From contig JBITNC010000002.1 in the NCBI GenBank assembly GCA_050084985.1, positions 16,306,001 to 16,370,000 of the forward strand: a DNA stretch of 64,000 nucleotides, in the 5' to 3' direction. The stretch comes from Nageia nagi (Eukaryota; Pinophyta). The translations under genes and the position numbers were made by a program. The notes under the pieces are model-generated. The model was not told where the DNA came from. It made no database searches and saw only the letters and a list, made by a program, of their open reading frames with translations. Positions 1 through 13,305 of the stretch are shown one piece after another. How positions within the stretch are numbered: position 1 is the stretch's first letter; each line of letters opens with the position of its first letter.

Positions 1-643
1 ATGTTTTTTTTTTTATGCATGCTTTTTTTTCTTTTTTCTTTTTTCTAATGCATTCAATAATGCATGCTTCTTTTTTTAAATTGCAATTACAAAAAAAAAT
101 TGCAACTAAAAAAAATAATAGACTTTGTTTTGTTTTTTTTTTAAATATATTTTGCACGGAAACAAATTGCATGCAATCATACATGCACATTAATTTTTAC
201 AAATTTATTGTAAAAAAAATTATGGAATAGCATTATAGCAATGTTGTAAAAACAAAAAGAATTGCAAGACTTTTAACTTTTTCTATACTAAATAGAAACT
301 TGCAATTTTAAGCTATAACAACTCATTTTAAGTAATTTACTCAAAATTTGTATATTATTACTACACATTAAGCAATTTTATTGAAAAATTGCAACTAACA
401 AATTGTTAGAAAAAATAATGCATAGTAAAAATTTGAACTAACATGTTCTTTAATCAAATTTTGCTAGACTCAAGCTCATCATCAAGATACCAACAAAAGG
501 GTTAGAGATTAAAGCAAAAAATTGACAAGAAGAGGTAAATTATACCTTCAAACCCTTTTACCTCAACACTTGATGGAGAGAGAAGAGGAATGGACCTTCA
601 AGGTTGTTGAAGCAAAGACTCCAAGAATGGCTCTGATACCACT
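1..643 (-). mobile_element. 5' leader of a Ty1/copia element, cut by the window edge
   Basis: This is untranslated leader, with no coding content that I can support. It lies just inside a primer-binding site (630-641) and LTR (644-1115), so the element reads on the minus strand and its gag-pol lies left of the window. It aligns by eye with the leader of the second copia element at about 19,980-20,433. Both contain the same run around 'cttttaact...cta..tagaaacttgcaa' and the same stretch before the PBS ('ataccttcaa', 'agaagaggaa', 'ccaagaat'). The short open frames here are low-complexity T-rich shadows. Confidence 0.75.
630..641 (-). other. Primer-binding site (initiator Met-tRNA type)
   Basis: The plus strand reads GCTCTGATACCA, the reverse complement of TGGTATCAGAGC, the usual plant PBS complementary to the 3' end of initiator tRNA-Met. 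It is separated from the LTR terminal TG by two bases (ct), the normal spacing. It fixes the element's orientation as minus strand. Confidence 0.9.
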
Positions 644-1115
644 TGATGGAAGTGAATGATTCCATGTAACCAAGATCTCCTTGGAGTTTCTTCAACAAGA
701 ATGTGCCATTCATCCATCTAGCAAAGCAAGAAATAATCACACAAAAAATAACACATGATGTATAGTGGTTCTTCCATCTCTTGGGAGTACATCCACTTTG
801 AACCATCATTCTATTACTTTCTCAGAAGATAACTCTCCTACAAATTCTCAAGACAAGCATTACCATGCTTGATATAGTTTGATCAAATTACATAATGAGA
901 CGAGTATCTCTCTATTTATAAGAACTAACCCACCCTTTAGCTTTCATTTTCTCCAAGGGTAAGGTTAAAGATGTTTTTATATTTATTCTTCTTTCTATTT
1001 GTATTCTCTCAATGCTTTAAGGTATCTAAATATACTTTAGGCATTAAATGAATTTACATTAAAAAGAAATATTACATAATAAATATTACACAATATTACA
1101 TTACAATTTTCAACA
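644..1115 (-). repeat. Copia LTR (5' LTR of the element running off the left edge)
   Basis: The 472-bp block begins TGATGGAAGT and ends TTTTCAACA on the plus strand, so on the element strand it reads TGTTGAAAA...CA. It shares blocks with the LTRs at 13,306-13,724, 20,436-20,878 and 36,112-36,610, notably 'tgggagtacatccact', 'aaggtatcta' and 'aaatattacat'. The target-site duplication cannot be checked because the other LTR is outside the window. Confidence 0.8.
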
Positions 1116-1299
1116 TACCCATCATTCCAACAAATTGAGTAAGTAGGGGACCACCATACGTTACTTGCTTTGATGTAGAGTGCACAGTACTTACTTGGTT
1201 CACATTAGGATTATGTCCTTGTAAAGGATTCTAATATATCCCCAAACCTTTACTAGGTTGGGCTTTAGGTGTTCCTATAGATACATGACCATCGTCAAA

Positions 1300-3797
1300 T
1301 TAATTCTGGATTATAGCTCTTAAGGTTTGATATTTATTAGTTACATGACCTTGTTGATGATGGAAGATAGAAAACTCATCATCCTTGCACCATTGTGGTC
1401 TTGGAACATTAGGATCCAATGGTTGTATCTCGAGAAGTTCAACTAATTTGGCATCTAAAAGCTTCTTAAGCACATCTTCCATGGGTTCTGCTAATGGTGT
1501 CCAATTTCTTTGTTGTTGCTAAAATTGTATAGGTGGTCTTGGAGGTTTTGCTTGATTTTCCTTATTTTATTGGTTTCCCTAATTACCATAATTTTAATAT
1601 CCTTGATTTGGCTACTGATATTGATTTTTGGTTGATTATTTCTTTTTCTAGGAGGTGTTAACTGTATCATAGGTTGCGTTTGATTGATAGCATATGTAAT
1701 TTGATTTGGTTATGGCCAAGATTGAGTTAGATTGGGATTACTACCATTACCATGATTCCTTTGAGTATTATTGTTGCTATCTTTTTTCATTAATTTTAGT
1801 TCACCTTCTTGAACTTTGACCTCTTCAATGATCTTGGCTTGAGCCAAGTCATCTTCAAAAGTAGGGTTTCTTTGAATTTGTAGGAGAGAAGAGATATGTT
1901 TGTTACAACTCCTAGAGAATAATTTGACCAACTCTTCCTATGGTAAACTATAAGGCATATAAATTACAATTATCCTCAAATAATAAACATAATTTGATAT
2001 GGATTCATCATCAAATTGGGATAGTTTACTCAAATCCATGATGGAAGCTCTCTTTCTTATTTTTATCCCAAAATGATCTAAAAACTATTTTGCCAATTGT
2101 TCAAAGGAGAATATATTGTGTTGCGGTAAATTGTTTATACCAATCCATTGCTTATCCCACCAAATTTATGATAAAAGTCTTTAACATAAGAACATCATCA
2201 TTGGCTATGATGTAACATGAATACTTAAATTATCTTATATGTTCTCTATGATCTCCCTTTCCTTTAAATTTATCCATCTTGGGAACCTCAAACTTGTAAG
2301 GGAAATTATTTATGGGAACAAATGGATGTATTTGTTCATTACAAATGGATCCATAAGACACCATAGATTTACCCTGATTATTCAACTTTTATTCCATCTC
2401 TTGCAATTTCTTGAGAATATCGTCATAAGGAGTAGATGGAGGGATGGATCCAACAACTTGATATCCTAAAGTATTGGCTACTTCTTATTGCCCTTGAAGT
2501 TGATAAATTGTTTGAGTTGGAGCAACATTCACTTTTGTAGGATTAGGTTGAATCACAAACCCATATGCCATTGAATTGTGCAAACCTTATGAAGGGAATT
2601 GTGCTTGTCCAAGAGATGGATCCTAAACATTTTGAGAGGATTGAAAGTATTATCATGTAGAAGTAAGCTCCTTAAGTTTTGAATCAAAATATGTTTTCAT
2701 AGGATTAGAATTTTGAGGGTTAGCATATGTAGGAATGACAACTTGAGAAGGAGCTTGAGATATGACATTAATATGCACCCTAGGTTGGGGAACTTTGGAT
2801 GACACATATGTCAGAATGAGCTCTTAATGATTAGGATTAACCATGCAACTAAGGACTATAGGTTCTTGTAAATGAGGTTAATCAATCATAGCAACATGGG
2901 GAGGGGTTGTAACCCTCAAGACTTGCGGGTTAACACTTATCTCTTATCCTTGATTGTGTTCATAAATTGTAAGGATCATTTGGTCGATTGAAGTTTATAC
3001 CACTCTTCAAACATGTGAGCTCTCTCTTCATCATCATGATGAGGAACACTCTATGGTCTCAAAATGGGAGGTTCAACTTGCAGATAGGATGATTGGACCA
3101 AAGGATCTATATGGTAGATCAAGGGAGCATGAGGCAAGGTTAACAAAATTTGTTTGATAGGGGTATGAGGCCAAGGTGGAAGAACAAAAGCAATTCGATT
3201 TATTCTTTTTGACTCATCATTATAGGCTCTCATTCTTCATAAAATGGTTGCAAGAGAATCAAGAGGTTCATGTGGTGGTTCAATGGAAGAAGGCATGTTG
3301 GATGGTGGTGGTTTGTCATAGACATGATCATAATGGTGAACAACATTATAAGGATCAGGAATATTGGATGTACTAGGATGACGGGATGAAGTTGCCATAG
3401 TGACAACATGGGAGAAGGAAGGAGGTAAAGGTTGTGACACCCCTATTTCTTCTTCTAAATGAGGTGGTAGGCTTACCATAAGTTAACTTTTTATATGAAC
3501 CACATGGGGAAATGAAAGGTTGGAACTTAAATATTGTGAGGTCTTAAACTAACGAAAGAGATCTTGAATATGAGAGTCACTCAAGAAAAGTTGCTCTTCG
3601 ATGAAAGAATCATCACTGATGACTTCTACATGGTGTGAAAATGATGGGATATGAAATGGTTGAGAGACATGAAGTGAAGGTGGTTGAGACATGTGAGGTG
3701 AAGGTGGTTGTGAATGAGGATTGGATTGTGAAGATCTTGATTGTTTAGCTTTAAATTGTGCTCTAGTTTCAATCACATTATGAGGTTCACTTTCCAT
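1300..3797 (-). pseudogene. Ty3/gypsy gag relic with proline-rich N-terminus
   Basis: A broken minus-strand gag polyprotein. The likely start is the ATG at 3797 (MESEPHNVIE...). The first ~250 residues (3,797 to about 3,050) are rich in Pro, Ser and His (repeats such as SQPPSPHMSQPPS), followed by poorly conserved sequence. A retrotransposon gag core is readable at about 2,110-1,930 (FDDESISNYVYYLR) and continues to 1,710. Near 1,390-1,330 is a degenerate zinc knuckle (HHQQGHVTNKYQTLR) in which the last Cys is Tyr and the first is Ser. Frames are interrupted by several stops and shifts. Protease and pol would lie to the left, where the copia LTR now sits, so this element is probably truncated or interrupted by the copia insertion. 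Assignment to gypsy rests on the gag core and knuckle spacing. Confidence 0.65.
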
Positions 3798-4633
3798 ACT
3801 ATACACACAAATAAGGACCAAAATAAAATACATGACATGAAATAAGATGTTGCAATAGTGCCACACAAGTGAAATCAAATAAACACAAAACCTAGAATCT
3901 TGTTAGGATCTTCTTTAATGGATGAAAGATTTAGAGCACACAACTCTATAAATGATCTCTTAAAGACATTATCACTATATGCAAGATAATAATTATGTGA
4001 AAGATAGCAATGTTGATTATTTTATTTAATTGCTTCTTAACCAATTAGGATATTTATCTTTTCAATGAGATCAATTTTAAATAGTAAATTCTAATTCTTT
4101 TTTAATTTTCCTAGAGATATTTCTAGTTAAGCATTTTTAAGTAAAGGCTCAATCTCTAGGGGTGTGAGTCATTTTGCAAAGGTACTCAAGAACCTCTATT
4201 GATTGCTTACCAAATAGAGGGGGGCTCCCACCTTGGTGATGAAATCCAAGTATGGGTTAGGTCATGGTGATGAAGTCCATGTGCCCTAGCACTCCCCAGG
4301 TTTATGATGGACTTTAATGCAAGTGTGAATAAATAAATATGATATGCAATGAAATGAGTGCAAAATACAACTAGCCCCTTCAAGATTTACTTTTCCAAAT
4401 AAAAGGGATGATTTCAAAGAGTAAAAGCACTCCCACCCAAGGATGATAATACTTTCACTAATGCAAGAAGCAAATTTTTTTCTTTTTAGATTTTTCTCTC
4501 TCTTTGTTTTTTGTTGGCTAAGCAAAAATAAGTAAATAACAAAAATGTGCAAATAATAATCCTAGGATGCACTCAACACATACAACCTAGTATAAGGCAT
4601 GATAAAAGAGAGATACTAGCCTATGGAATTCCT
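3798..4633 (-). other. Untranslated leader of the gypsy relic
   Basis: No gene is visible between the gag start (3797) and the primer-binding site (4634-4645). The stretch is ordinary AT-rich DNA with one G/C-richer patch near 4,200-4,310. The position between PBS and gag makes it the 5' leader of the relic. Confidence 0.5.
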
Positions 4634-4645
4634 GCTCTGATATCC
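4634..4645 (-). other. Degenerate primer-binding site of the gypsy relic
   Basis: The plus strand reads GCTCTGATATCC, ten of twelve matches to the reverse complement of the initiator tRNA-Met PBS. It lies upstream, on the element strand, of the gag relic that starts at 3797, and is followed by a TG that could be the LTR edge (4648). Confidence 0.6.
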
Positions 4646-4647
4646 CA

Positions 4648-6522
4648 TGAGATCAAATACCTATTTTACACACTTTGATCTTAGCTAATATGGTGCAAAC
4701 CAGCTAGCAGTATCAACTGGGGGACCAGTTAATCAATCAACCAACTGATTACAATAGTACTAAGAGAAATTTTAAAAATAGAGCTTAAAAATACAAAAAT
4801 AAGTACAACCCATAAATTTAAATATTAACAAAGGATAGTTTTCACCTAGTTACAAGTCCACAAAACTACAACACATGCTAAAAATGACAAAAAGTAGCTC
4901 AAAACCCTAAATCAAGCTAATCGATCCTACCCATACCAGTTCAAAAATGATAATCAAGTTGAAGAGAGTTAGCTAGAGATAATAGATCTATTGATGATCG
5001 ATTACACAATAATTGGTTCACTAAGGATTAGCTAAATTCATTCAATGCAAAGGTAACAAGTCTTTTAAGAGTTGACTAGATGTAACCCATATACTAACGA
5101 TTGGCTAAAGGGTAACCGATCTAATGAAAGCTGGTTAAAGGATAATTGATCTACTAAGAGCCAACCAAGTTCTTTTGATCCAAAGATAATCGATCTAATA
5201 AGGGCTAGTTAGTCTCTATCAATTGGTATATAGTGAGCCAACTAGCATTCTATTGATTTTTATGGTTCCAAATCTACAGGGTCTCTTTGTGGATGGGTCA
5301 AGAAGGTTCCCTGAAAGAATCATCCTAAGTTAGTATGCAAAAATATAAAAAAATACAGGAAGAATGGGTCAAAATCAACACATAAAAATAGGAAAAAGGA
5401 ATGTAAAACTCCTTCATTTTTATATATATTTGACCAAGGGAGGTCCCACTGTGATCACCATTTTGTGAGCATCCAAAAATTATACGTCTTTTAGGACACC
5501 ACGTTGCAACGTCTAAAATGTTGCTTGAATTAGATGTGATAGGATGGAAATATAACAAAATGGAGTAAGATCTTAGAGAGTTTTCCTTTCGTACAATGCA
5601 CTCAAAATGCCAAATAACCTACAAAATACAAAATATCTAAGGAGGCTTAAAATCCTAGGTCCTTGAGACCTTAAGATCTAGCAAGATGTGACTAGTTTGC
5701 TTGTAAGCCTCCTAGTCTTGAATCAACAAGGCACCCAAAAATAAATTGATGCCTACAATTCAACCCAAACATAAAACACAAATTGATATAAGTAAAATAA
5801 ATCCTACTCTAACCTAGATCTAAGATCCAATATAGTAAAATTAAGATGCAACCATGCACAAGTGTGTTAGCAATAAACCCTAAAAGGATACTTGGTTAAA
5901 CATCCTTAGATATGCTCTTAAACTTGTAAAACCCTCAAAATAAAATTAATACCAACAAAAACCACATTCATGAGCTAAACCCATATTCCATTGCTAGATG
6001 GAGATCCAAAATGAGATTCTTTTATGCCTTGGAGTGATTGGAGGAGCTCAAAACGAAGTGTGGACATGGTAGGCAATGGATGTGGTTGAGTGGATTTGTG
6101 AGCAGGTTTGATTTTATGTGGTAGCATGTGTTCTTGAATGAATTGGGGGGGACCTATTTTTGAATTTTATTATATACAAGATTAGTTGGTGGGCTAGTTA
6201 GTGTTTAATCCTAACTGATCCATTGATTGGTTGATCCCCCTAACCAGTGGGTCAGCTAGCAATAGGGATGAAAAAATGGTAATGAAGGATTAAGTTACCA
6301 AAAATGGCCAGACAGACTATGTCGAGGCATGACAAGAGGCTGATGTTATCAATGTGGGATATGAATAGGGATCAAAATGTCATGAATTGCCTAAGATATA
6401 TGAATGACGATTTCCCTTGCATGCACATTTTTCACCTCCTAATTCATCATTGATGCATTGTTATGAAGAGAGAAAGTTGGAGAGAAATGGTGGGTTGAGT
6501 TAGTGATTACAAAGTTGTGACA
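4648..6522 (-). repeat. Probable long 5' LTR of the gypsy relic
   Basis: The interval runs from TGAGATC just past the PBS to TTGTGACA (6515-6522), which gives TG...CA termini on the element strand and a length near 1.9 kb. The partner LTR is not in the window, so the boundaries are inferred from the PBS and terminal dinucleotides only. The right edge is ambiguous, because TGTGACATCC at 6516 could instead open the next repeat on the plus strand. Inside, about 5,080-5,250 carries degenerate repeats of a 'gatcta...gctagtt' type motif. No gene is seen. Confidence 0.4.
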
Positions 6523-9120
6523 TCCCCCTTATTCATTTAGTGGTACCATAAGGTTTACCTTTGTAATATACTTTATTTATGTATTTGCACTTTCATTATT
6601 GTAACTTAGGATAGGAGACTTATAGGGTCAATGGACCCCACTATGAGCCCCAAGTGGGACATCTCCATCCTAAGGTTAGATTAGGTGTGTTTATCATACT
6701 TGGAGATCTCAAGACATGATTATGGGAATCCCAAGGTCTTTTGTACATTATTGATCTATAAATCCTACTTCAGGATTTAATTTGGATCTTCACACTTTGT
6801 TTATTTTAGTCCTTGCAAAAATAAAATGCACACCAAAGAAAAACACATAAAATGATGTACACACATAGTTACCTTGGTTCAATCGATGTGGTCTACATAT
6901 AAAAAATAACAATCCATTATTGTAAATTCCATTTTACAATGTCATTTGTATGATCCTTCTTGCTTCACTCTTTTTTTTGTCGAAGTTGAATCACACGATC
7001 ATTGTAGGCTATCCACTGAATCCCTTTCTTGAAATTGACTCTCTTTTCAACTAAAGTCCTTGATCATAGTTCCACATCTCTTGTCCTTAGATAACATCTT
7101 TATAACTACTATTTATATTATTTCTTTCCATCATGGTGATTATGTTGTCCACTTCTTTCTCCATGGCAATAATCTTGTCCATGTTCTTTTTCTTCTTCTA
7201 TGCAAGTTTGAAATGCACCTCCAATATTACTCTAATGGTTTTGTTATTTTCCATGGAGTTTACAATAAAATGGAGTCTTATACATTCTTTTGAAACCTAC
7301 ACTAACTCACTCCACTTGGGAGGAAATCCACACTAAATGACTTAACTTTTTTCATACTCCATGTTCCCTTTTATAACATTAAGGGATTACAAATTTGAAG
7401 TTTATGGTTACATGGTGATAAGATAATATTTGTTATTTTTCCTTCTCTACAATATGCTCTCTCATCCTCACAATTTCCCTTATTTGTATTCTTGTAGCAT
7501 TATTTTGGCCTTATATGGTTATATTCTCCTATCTTTTTGGATTTTGCAAAATTGTCAAAACTGCTTTTGGTGCTATTTTGGCATGACCATAATTATAAAT
7601 GTCACAAAATTTGATCTAGGTGTTCTAGGATATATGTAGCTTAACTGGTCTAAATTTCACACTTTAAATCCTTATTGGTAGCTCCAAGCATTATCATCAA
7701 GTTGGCCTCCAATGCAAATTTGCACCTGGCAACTGTCAAAATTTTGATTAAGTCATGAACATAGAATGATAATTTACCATTTTGTGAGAGCCATAGCTTT
7801 CAAGTATTTAATCCAAGTGCTTTCCAATGTTAACCACATGTTCACATAATACAAGGTACCAATGATTGGAATTTCAAGGTATGAATCAACCCAAGCTTTT
7901 CCTGGTGAGTTCATCAATAGAGCCTTCCATGCATATTTTGCATTTTTTTATATTTAACTTCAAATTTTGAAAAGCTATAACTTACAAACCATAGCTCCAT
8001 TTTATTTATGGTTTGAAGCATCATAATTATGAAAGAGAGCTATTTAATATGGAAGAGAATAATAAAAAAATTAAGAACTTGAAAAATCACCTTTTTTTAA
8101 AGAATCTAAAATCCATTTTGGATCATTGTAGTGATGGATGGACACTTATATGTTAGCGCTAGGCTTGGGGAGGTTCTTATACCCTCACATTAGCCCAAAA
8201 AGACACCTAGATCCTAGGTCTACCCCCTTGACCCATGTGGGCATGTGTGGCACTCCCATGATCACACATTGGCACTTAATGCACCCATGGCCCCCGCATT
8301 GGTATGTGTTTATCTCTTAAACATCCACTTTGGGCATTCTGGGCCCCCAGGTGGCCAATATTGGATTAGAGGAGATAGGTGATGACTCCTAGGTGATACA
8401 TGAACAAACAAAATGTATAAATAAACATTAGAACCTCATTACTGGATAAATTGATTATTATTACTTCTAGTACACTCCATGGAACAAGTCTTAGCAGTGG
8501 TAAGCAACCTTTCATACGTGCAACATCTAGAGGGCATTTAGGCTTAGGGATCATGTATGTCTATGGAACTAGTGTATCACCTTTTCTCATTTGGTGGTAT
8601 TCTAAGGTATCACTTTTATATTCGATGATTTTCGAGATTGTATGAGGGCCCCTTCGTTAGGGAGGATTCTTATTCTAAGGGAGCGTATAGTCCCATGGTT
8701 CGATCATCAATTTAGTGAGAGAGGATAATTTCTTTGTACCCTAGTTGGCTCCTTGGAGGCTTAGGGCATCCCTTGAGGACTTGGTATTGTACACACTATC
8801 ATTTTTATATCACTTATACAACCTGAGGGAATTGGATCTAATATGTGTATTGTCTACTCCATACTTGTACATGCATTGGGTTATCATTGCTTATTTGTGC
8901 ATGTATGAGACATACATTGGTATTGTTATGTGATATTCCTTATGGTATGCTATATGTTTGTACATAAATGTTGTGATTGCTTAATCTTGTGACCCTAGTT
9001 TAGAAATTGGTAATTTTATAAATTGTATGTTTGTAAATGATGCCCTATACCTGGTGTTAGGGTTATTGTAATCGAATTTGATGATTTTTCCTTGAGTTCC
9101 ATTTTGGATATTTACAAAAG
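6516..9120 (+). repeat. Dispersed LTR-like repeat, copy 1
   Basis: Parts of this block recur in the same orientation at 42,400-43,150. Shared stretches are 'ggagacttat..ggtc' with 'gtgggacat...cctaagg' (6,620-6,690 versus 42,510-42,580), and 'tggtggtatt' with the following ~200 bases (8,590-8,800 versus 42,880-43,080). It opens TGTGACATCCCCC, a common LTR-type start. A weak PBS-like string ('tttagagcag') follows near 9,130, so this may be an LTR with sequence inserted between 6.75 and 8.1 kb. No coding content is supported; the short ORFs here look spurious. Confidence 0.4.
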
Positions 9121-9462
9121 TCTCTAGTGTTTAGAGCAGATGTGAAGATCATCCCTCTCATATATAAGTTTGGGCTTTTTCTTTTCTTTAATAAGTAATG
9201 TGGCTATGAAAACACATCTTGCAATAAGTTGCAAAGAATTGGCTCAACAAAAAAGATACAATTAATGGAGAAATATTCATAATTTCAACTAAGTTCATAG
9301 TTGAGGTTTATGGGTTACTAAATGTAAGGGATATCATTATGAAGGAAAATTCAAACCAAGTAACATGATTAATAAAGTTCCTTAAAGCATACAAGACCTT
9401 TTGTTGGTGTCAATTCAGTATCTCGAGGGAGTTTCTCCCCAAACATTAGGAAAAAAATTATC

Positions 9463-9822
9463 ATGTTAATTATGTATTATCTTAACTTGGAGGGGAGGCA
9501 TAAGAGGACATGTGTCTACCATATTACCATTTTTTACTCCATTCATAATGAGGAACATGTCAATATCCCACTTTTCATGTTTAGCTCTTTGGATAAATCT
9601 ATTAGGATAACTAAGTCTATAAATAACAAGCTTCCTTTGTGCCAAGAACTAATCAAACTTAAATATAATCATATTGCAAATAATTATGAAGTTAAAGTGG
9701 TTACAATCTTTTTTAGGAAGAGTAGCTTGCTCTTAACCAAAGTGTTGTTGCTTTTAGGTGCAAGCCCAAAGGAGGGGTTATGTAGTAAAAATCCTAATAT
9801 GATTGCTAACAAGATTTTGTAG
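9463..9822 (+). CDS. Unidentified 119-residue ORF, probably a relic
   Basis: I do not recognise the product. The ORF encodes about 119 residues beginning MLIMYYLNLEGRHKR, with no clear signal peptide or catalytic motif. A readable peptide in another frame just upstream (about 9,375-9,450: LKAYKTFCWCQFSISREF) looks as if it once joined this frame. That would make the ORF the middle of a longer decayed protein with a frameshift near 9,460. The composition (mixed, with Cys, Trp, Arg and His) is less AT-driven than most open frames here, which favours a true coding origin. It lies downstream of an LTR-like repeat, so a retroelement or captured-gene origin is possible. Confidence 0.35.
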   Translation: MLIMYYLNLEGRHKRTCVYHITIFYSIHNEEHVNIPLFMFSSLDKSIRITKSINNKLPLCQELIKLKYNHIANNYEVKVVTIFFRKSSLLLTKVLLLLGASPKEGLCSKNPNMIANKIL

Positions 9823-9834
9823 ATACAATTAGTT

Positions 9835-12800
9835 TATGAAGAGGCCTCTCTATAGTAGAACAATAAGGGCAAGTGCAAGATGCCCTTACCAATATTTCCC
9901 AGTAGCCTTGCAAAGCATATTTGGTATTTTATTATAATTCATAAGTCAAGACAAAAAAATGATGATGGACTTAGAGGACTAAATAGAAAAGGAGGAAGTG
10001 AATTCCAATAAAGAAGAAGACTCAACAAAATATGGCTCTGAAGAGGAAACAAAGGTTAGCTAGCAGAAGGGGGGACAAAATGCTTGTACCTTAGATGGAG
10101 GAGGTTTCATGAGAGATTACAGTCAACAATGAGGTAATTATTAACTTAAAATCAATTAATAGGCTCTAAAGGATCCTAATAAACACTATGGCTTATTTGA
10201 ATTTGTTAGGCAATGAGGTGGTATTGTACCTAAAGACATCCATAAAGACTTTACAAGAAATTAGCACTATGGAGGCCCGTGAAGCCCTAAAGTAGGCAAA
10301 CCATGATGAGTAGTAATTGTTGGTTTGTAAGAGATTTGTAGTGATTTGTATTTTATTTATTTTTTGTTATGTTATTTGATCGATCAACAACCTTTTACAT
10401 TGCATCTTCTTTTTGTTTAAGATGTTAGTACATAGGCTTATGTAAGGATTGTTTATCAAACACATAATATATTTTGTAATGGTTAAATTATCCATAAAAA
10501 CTCCAATATCAATACCAACAAAAATAATAAATTACCTTTATTAATATAATAAATTTATTTCAATTAATTTTATTTAGCTTCATATATATTTAAGATAAAA
10601 CCTTATGTTAAATTATTATATATCGCATTCTAAAATAATTTCTTGATTTTTTTAATATAGAATTTATTTTCTATGCTTACAAAAATATGCAACTTGTTAG
10701 AAAGCTTTAAACATCCATTACCAACTTATGTTTTGAGGTGACCTTTAAATGTACTGGACTTAGAGTTACCATCACTTGAAAACATCTGCAAAAATACTAA
10801 CCAAACATAATTAGAACATTGTTTTGGGTTCACCTTACCACCCTAAGGTCCAGCCTCATGGGTAGATCAAGACAAATTTCCTAAAATTCCAATAATCAAT
10901 CAAACAACATGTAATAATACACATAACTGAATTTAACTTTATATACATATCACATAAATGTTATATCAATTTGGCTAGTTGAAACTAAGTTTTTTACATG
11001 AATGAAAACTAATGGATTAGCTATATACCAATCTAAAATTGATGAACTAATTTAGTATAACATTCAAAACTTGCAAAATATAAAATTTATTAGAAGTATT
11101 GTGTTGTATTCTAGCCTAAGTTGCTTTTGGTAAAATTGGATAGGTTTTACCTACAAAATTAAGAACATCATATAAAAATATACGAGGGAATGAGCATTCA
11201 TCTTTACATAAGCTATGGACATGGTGGATAATCATGAGCACACAAGAATCCTAAATTAAACTATCATCATAACAGTACTTTTCAAAACTCCTCTTTTTCC
11301 ATGATTGCACCTTAGATTGTGTGTATGGTGAAATGTGAGAGGAATAATATGTTGATAAGGTAGGCACAACTTGGTCAAGCCTCATTTAAGAGGTGTGGAG
11401 GAACCATACCTACTTACGAGGTGAGTTATAGCGAATTATAGTATTCAAAACTCATTTAAGAGGCATGAGAGGGGATACGTCTCCATGTGTATGGTATAGA
11501 TGGAGGGCTTAAGTCATAGGATCAAAGTTAATATGAACTTTAGCCTAATGAGTATGATCATATGGGGATTAAGGGCTTAGGAGGGAAGTGAGTGTGTGAT
11601 TGACTACTAGCAGTTAGTAATAGGTATTTAGATACATGGTAAGGTAATTTTAGCATTGATCAAATTTATGTTAGTGGTAGGGTGGAAATAAAAATCATTA
11701 ACAATAGTTATTATTAATTATTATTAATGATATTTTTAGGGAAGGGATGCATAATTCAGGTGTCCACATTTATTTTCAAGGCTAAGATAATTATAGATAT
11801 AAATAATCATGTTATAAATGCCACTTACATGCTAAGCTTTCTTTATATTTATTTTATTATAGTTTTTATATTACAAATCCTTCAAGTTATAACTTTTTAT
11901 AAAGGGTAAATGATTAGGTTTTATGAGTGCCCCAAAACCTATTACAAAAAGTTCACATATCATTCATATAGAAACCAATATACTTCCTATTATAGCCTAC
12001 AAAAAAACACATCCAAAAAGTTGTTGTGATTCACATAGTAACCATTATACTTCATTTTATAGCTTATGCAAAACTAAATTACATCCATTAAGAGTTATAG
12101 TTAAACATAATTACAACAAAAAGAGTTCAATAGGAATCATAATGAGTCTCTAAGTCATTTTTTCATCTGCTATGAAATCCTTCATACTAGAAAATTCTTG
12201 TACTTACCCTGATTCTTCCAATTCTTCTTTCCTTTATTGCTCTCAACTTTCTTCTTCTTGGTAGCCTTACGAGGTGTATTATGATAATTCATGGTATCAA
12301 CTTTTATCCTAGCCTTATGATTAGGCATTGGATCATTTTCTTTCTCAATATACCAAGGTATGGTTAGGATAATTATGAGCTCTAAAAGATTTATGTATTT
12401 ATTATAATTTAGACTTACCTCTATACAAATTGGAGATTCATGAATGTTTATGGGGTTTGATGCATCCCCATTTAATTTTCATATGGGGGCTTTGTGTGCA
12501 TCATCTGAGGGTTCCTTTTCTCCCTAATTCCAACCCAAATTCTTTTAGGAGAGGGTCTATATTATGCCCCATGCATGGGGGTTATTATGAATAGGATTTT
12601 ATGATGGAATTGAGGAGGGAATATTCTTACCTCAACGTTCCTTGACTACCAACTCTTTCCTTATTTCTATTATGGTCCTCTTTGTTTCTCCTTCCATCCT
12701 ATTTTCTATTTGTTTCATTTTTTTGTCCCTCTTCCTTTTATCCATGGGACTACTTAGCATGGGCTTTAAATCTTCTACTAAGAGATTTCTTGGCTTTTGA

Positions 12801-13305
12801 TTACTTTATTGGATCCAATTCAGATTAAGAATTGACAATAATTTGATACATTATAACTATCAAATCTTAGTGTATTAGGGTATTTTTTTCCCTTAACCAT
12901 CTTAATTGAGATTTGCAAGGAATCCAAAAAGAAAAAGAGAATACTGATATTCTAATCTCCTCCTTAAAATAATTTAGAAAAAAGGATATAAGGGCCTTAA
13001 AGCTACATCTTTTAAGTATAATCTTAATAATATAAACATTTAGGGTGTAATTATTTTAAAATTTCCTATGTTTGTAATGTTTAATAGTTTTCAATAGCAC
13101 TTCGTATCTTTATAGATTAGCTTATGTTATCAAATATTCACTTATATTCAAGTTTATAACTAATAAAAATGAGTAGCAAATTGCACATGCCTACCCCTTA
13201 TAAGGATCATCCTTTAGTTATGAGACCTACAGTCACTACTACTTATATTTGTTATTTGTGTCAAGCTAACATTGGCTGAGAAACCATAGTATTGGTGTAA
13301 CCTCT
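9835..13305. other. AT-rich stretch without a recognisable gene
   Basis: I see no supported gene. The only stretch worth noting is at about 12,200-12,362 on the minus strand. There a frame of roughly 50 codons stays open and encodes a very basic peptide (RKATKKKKVESNKGKKNWKN) ending at a stop. It could be the C-terminal tail of a decayed transposon protein, but there is no domain to confirm this. Confidence 0.5.
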
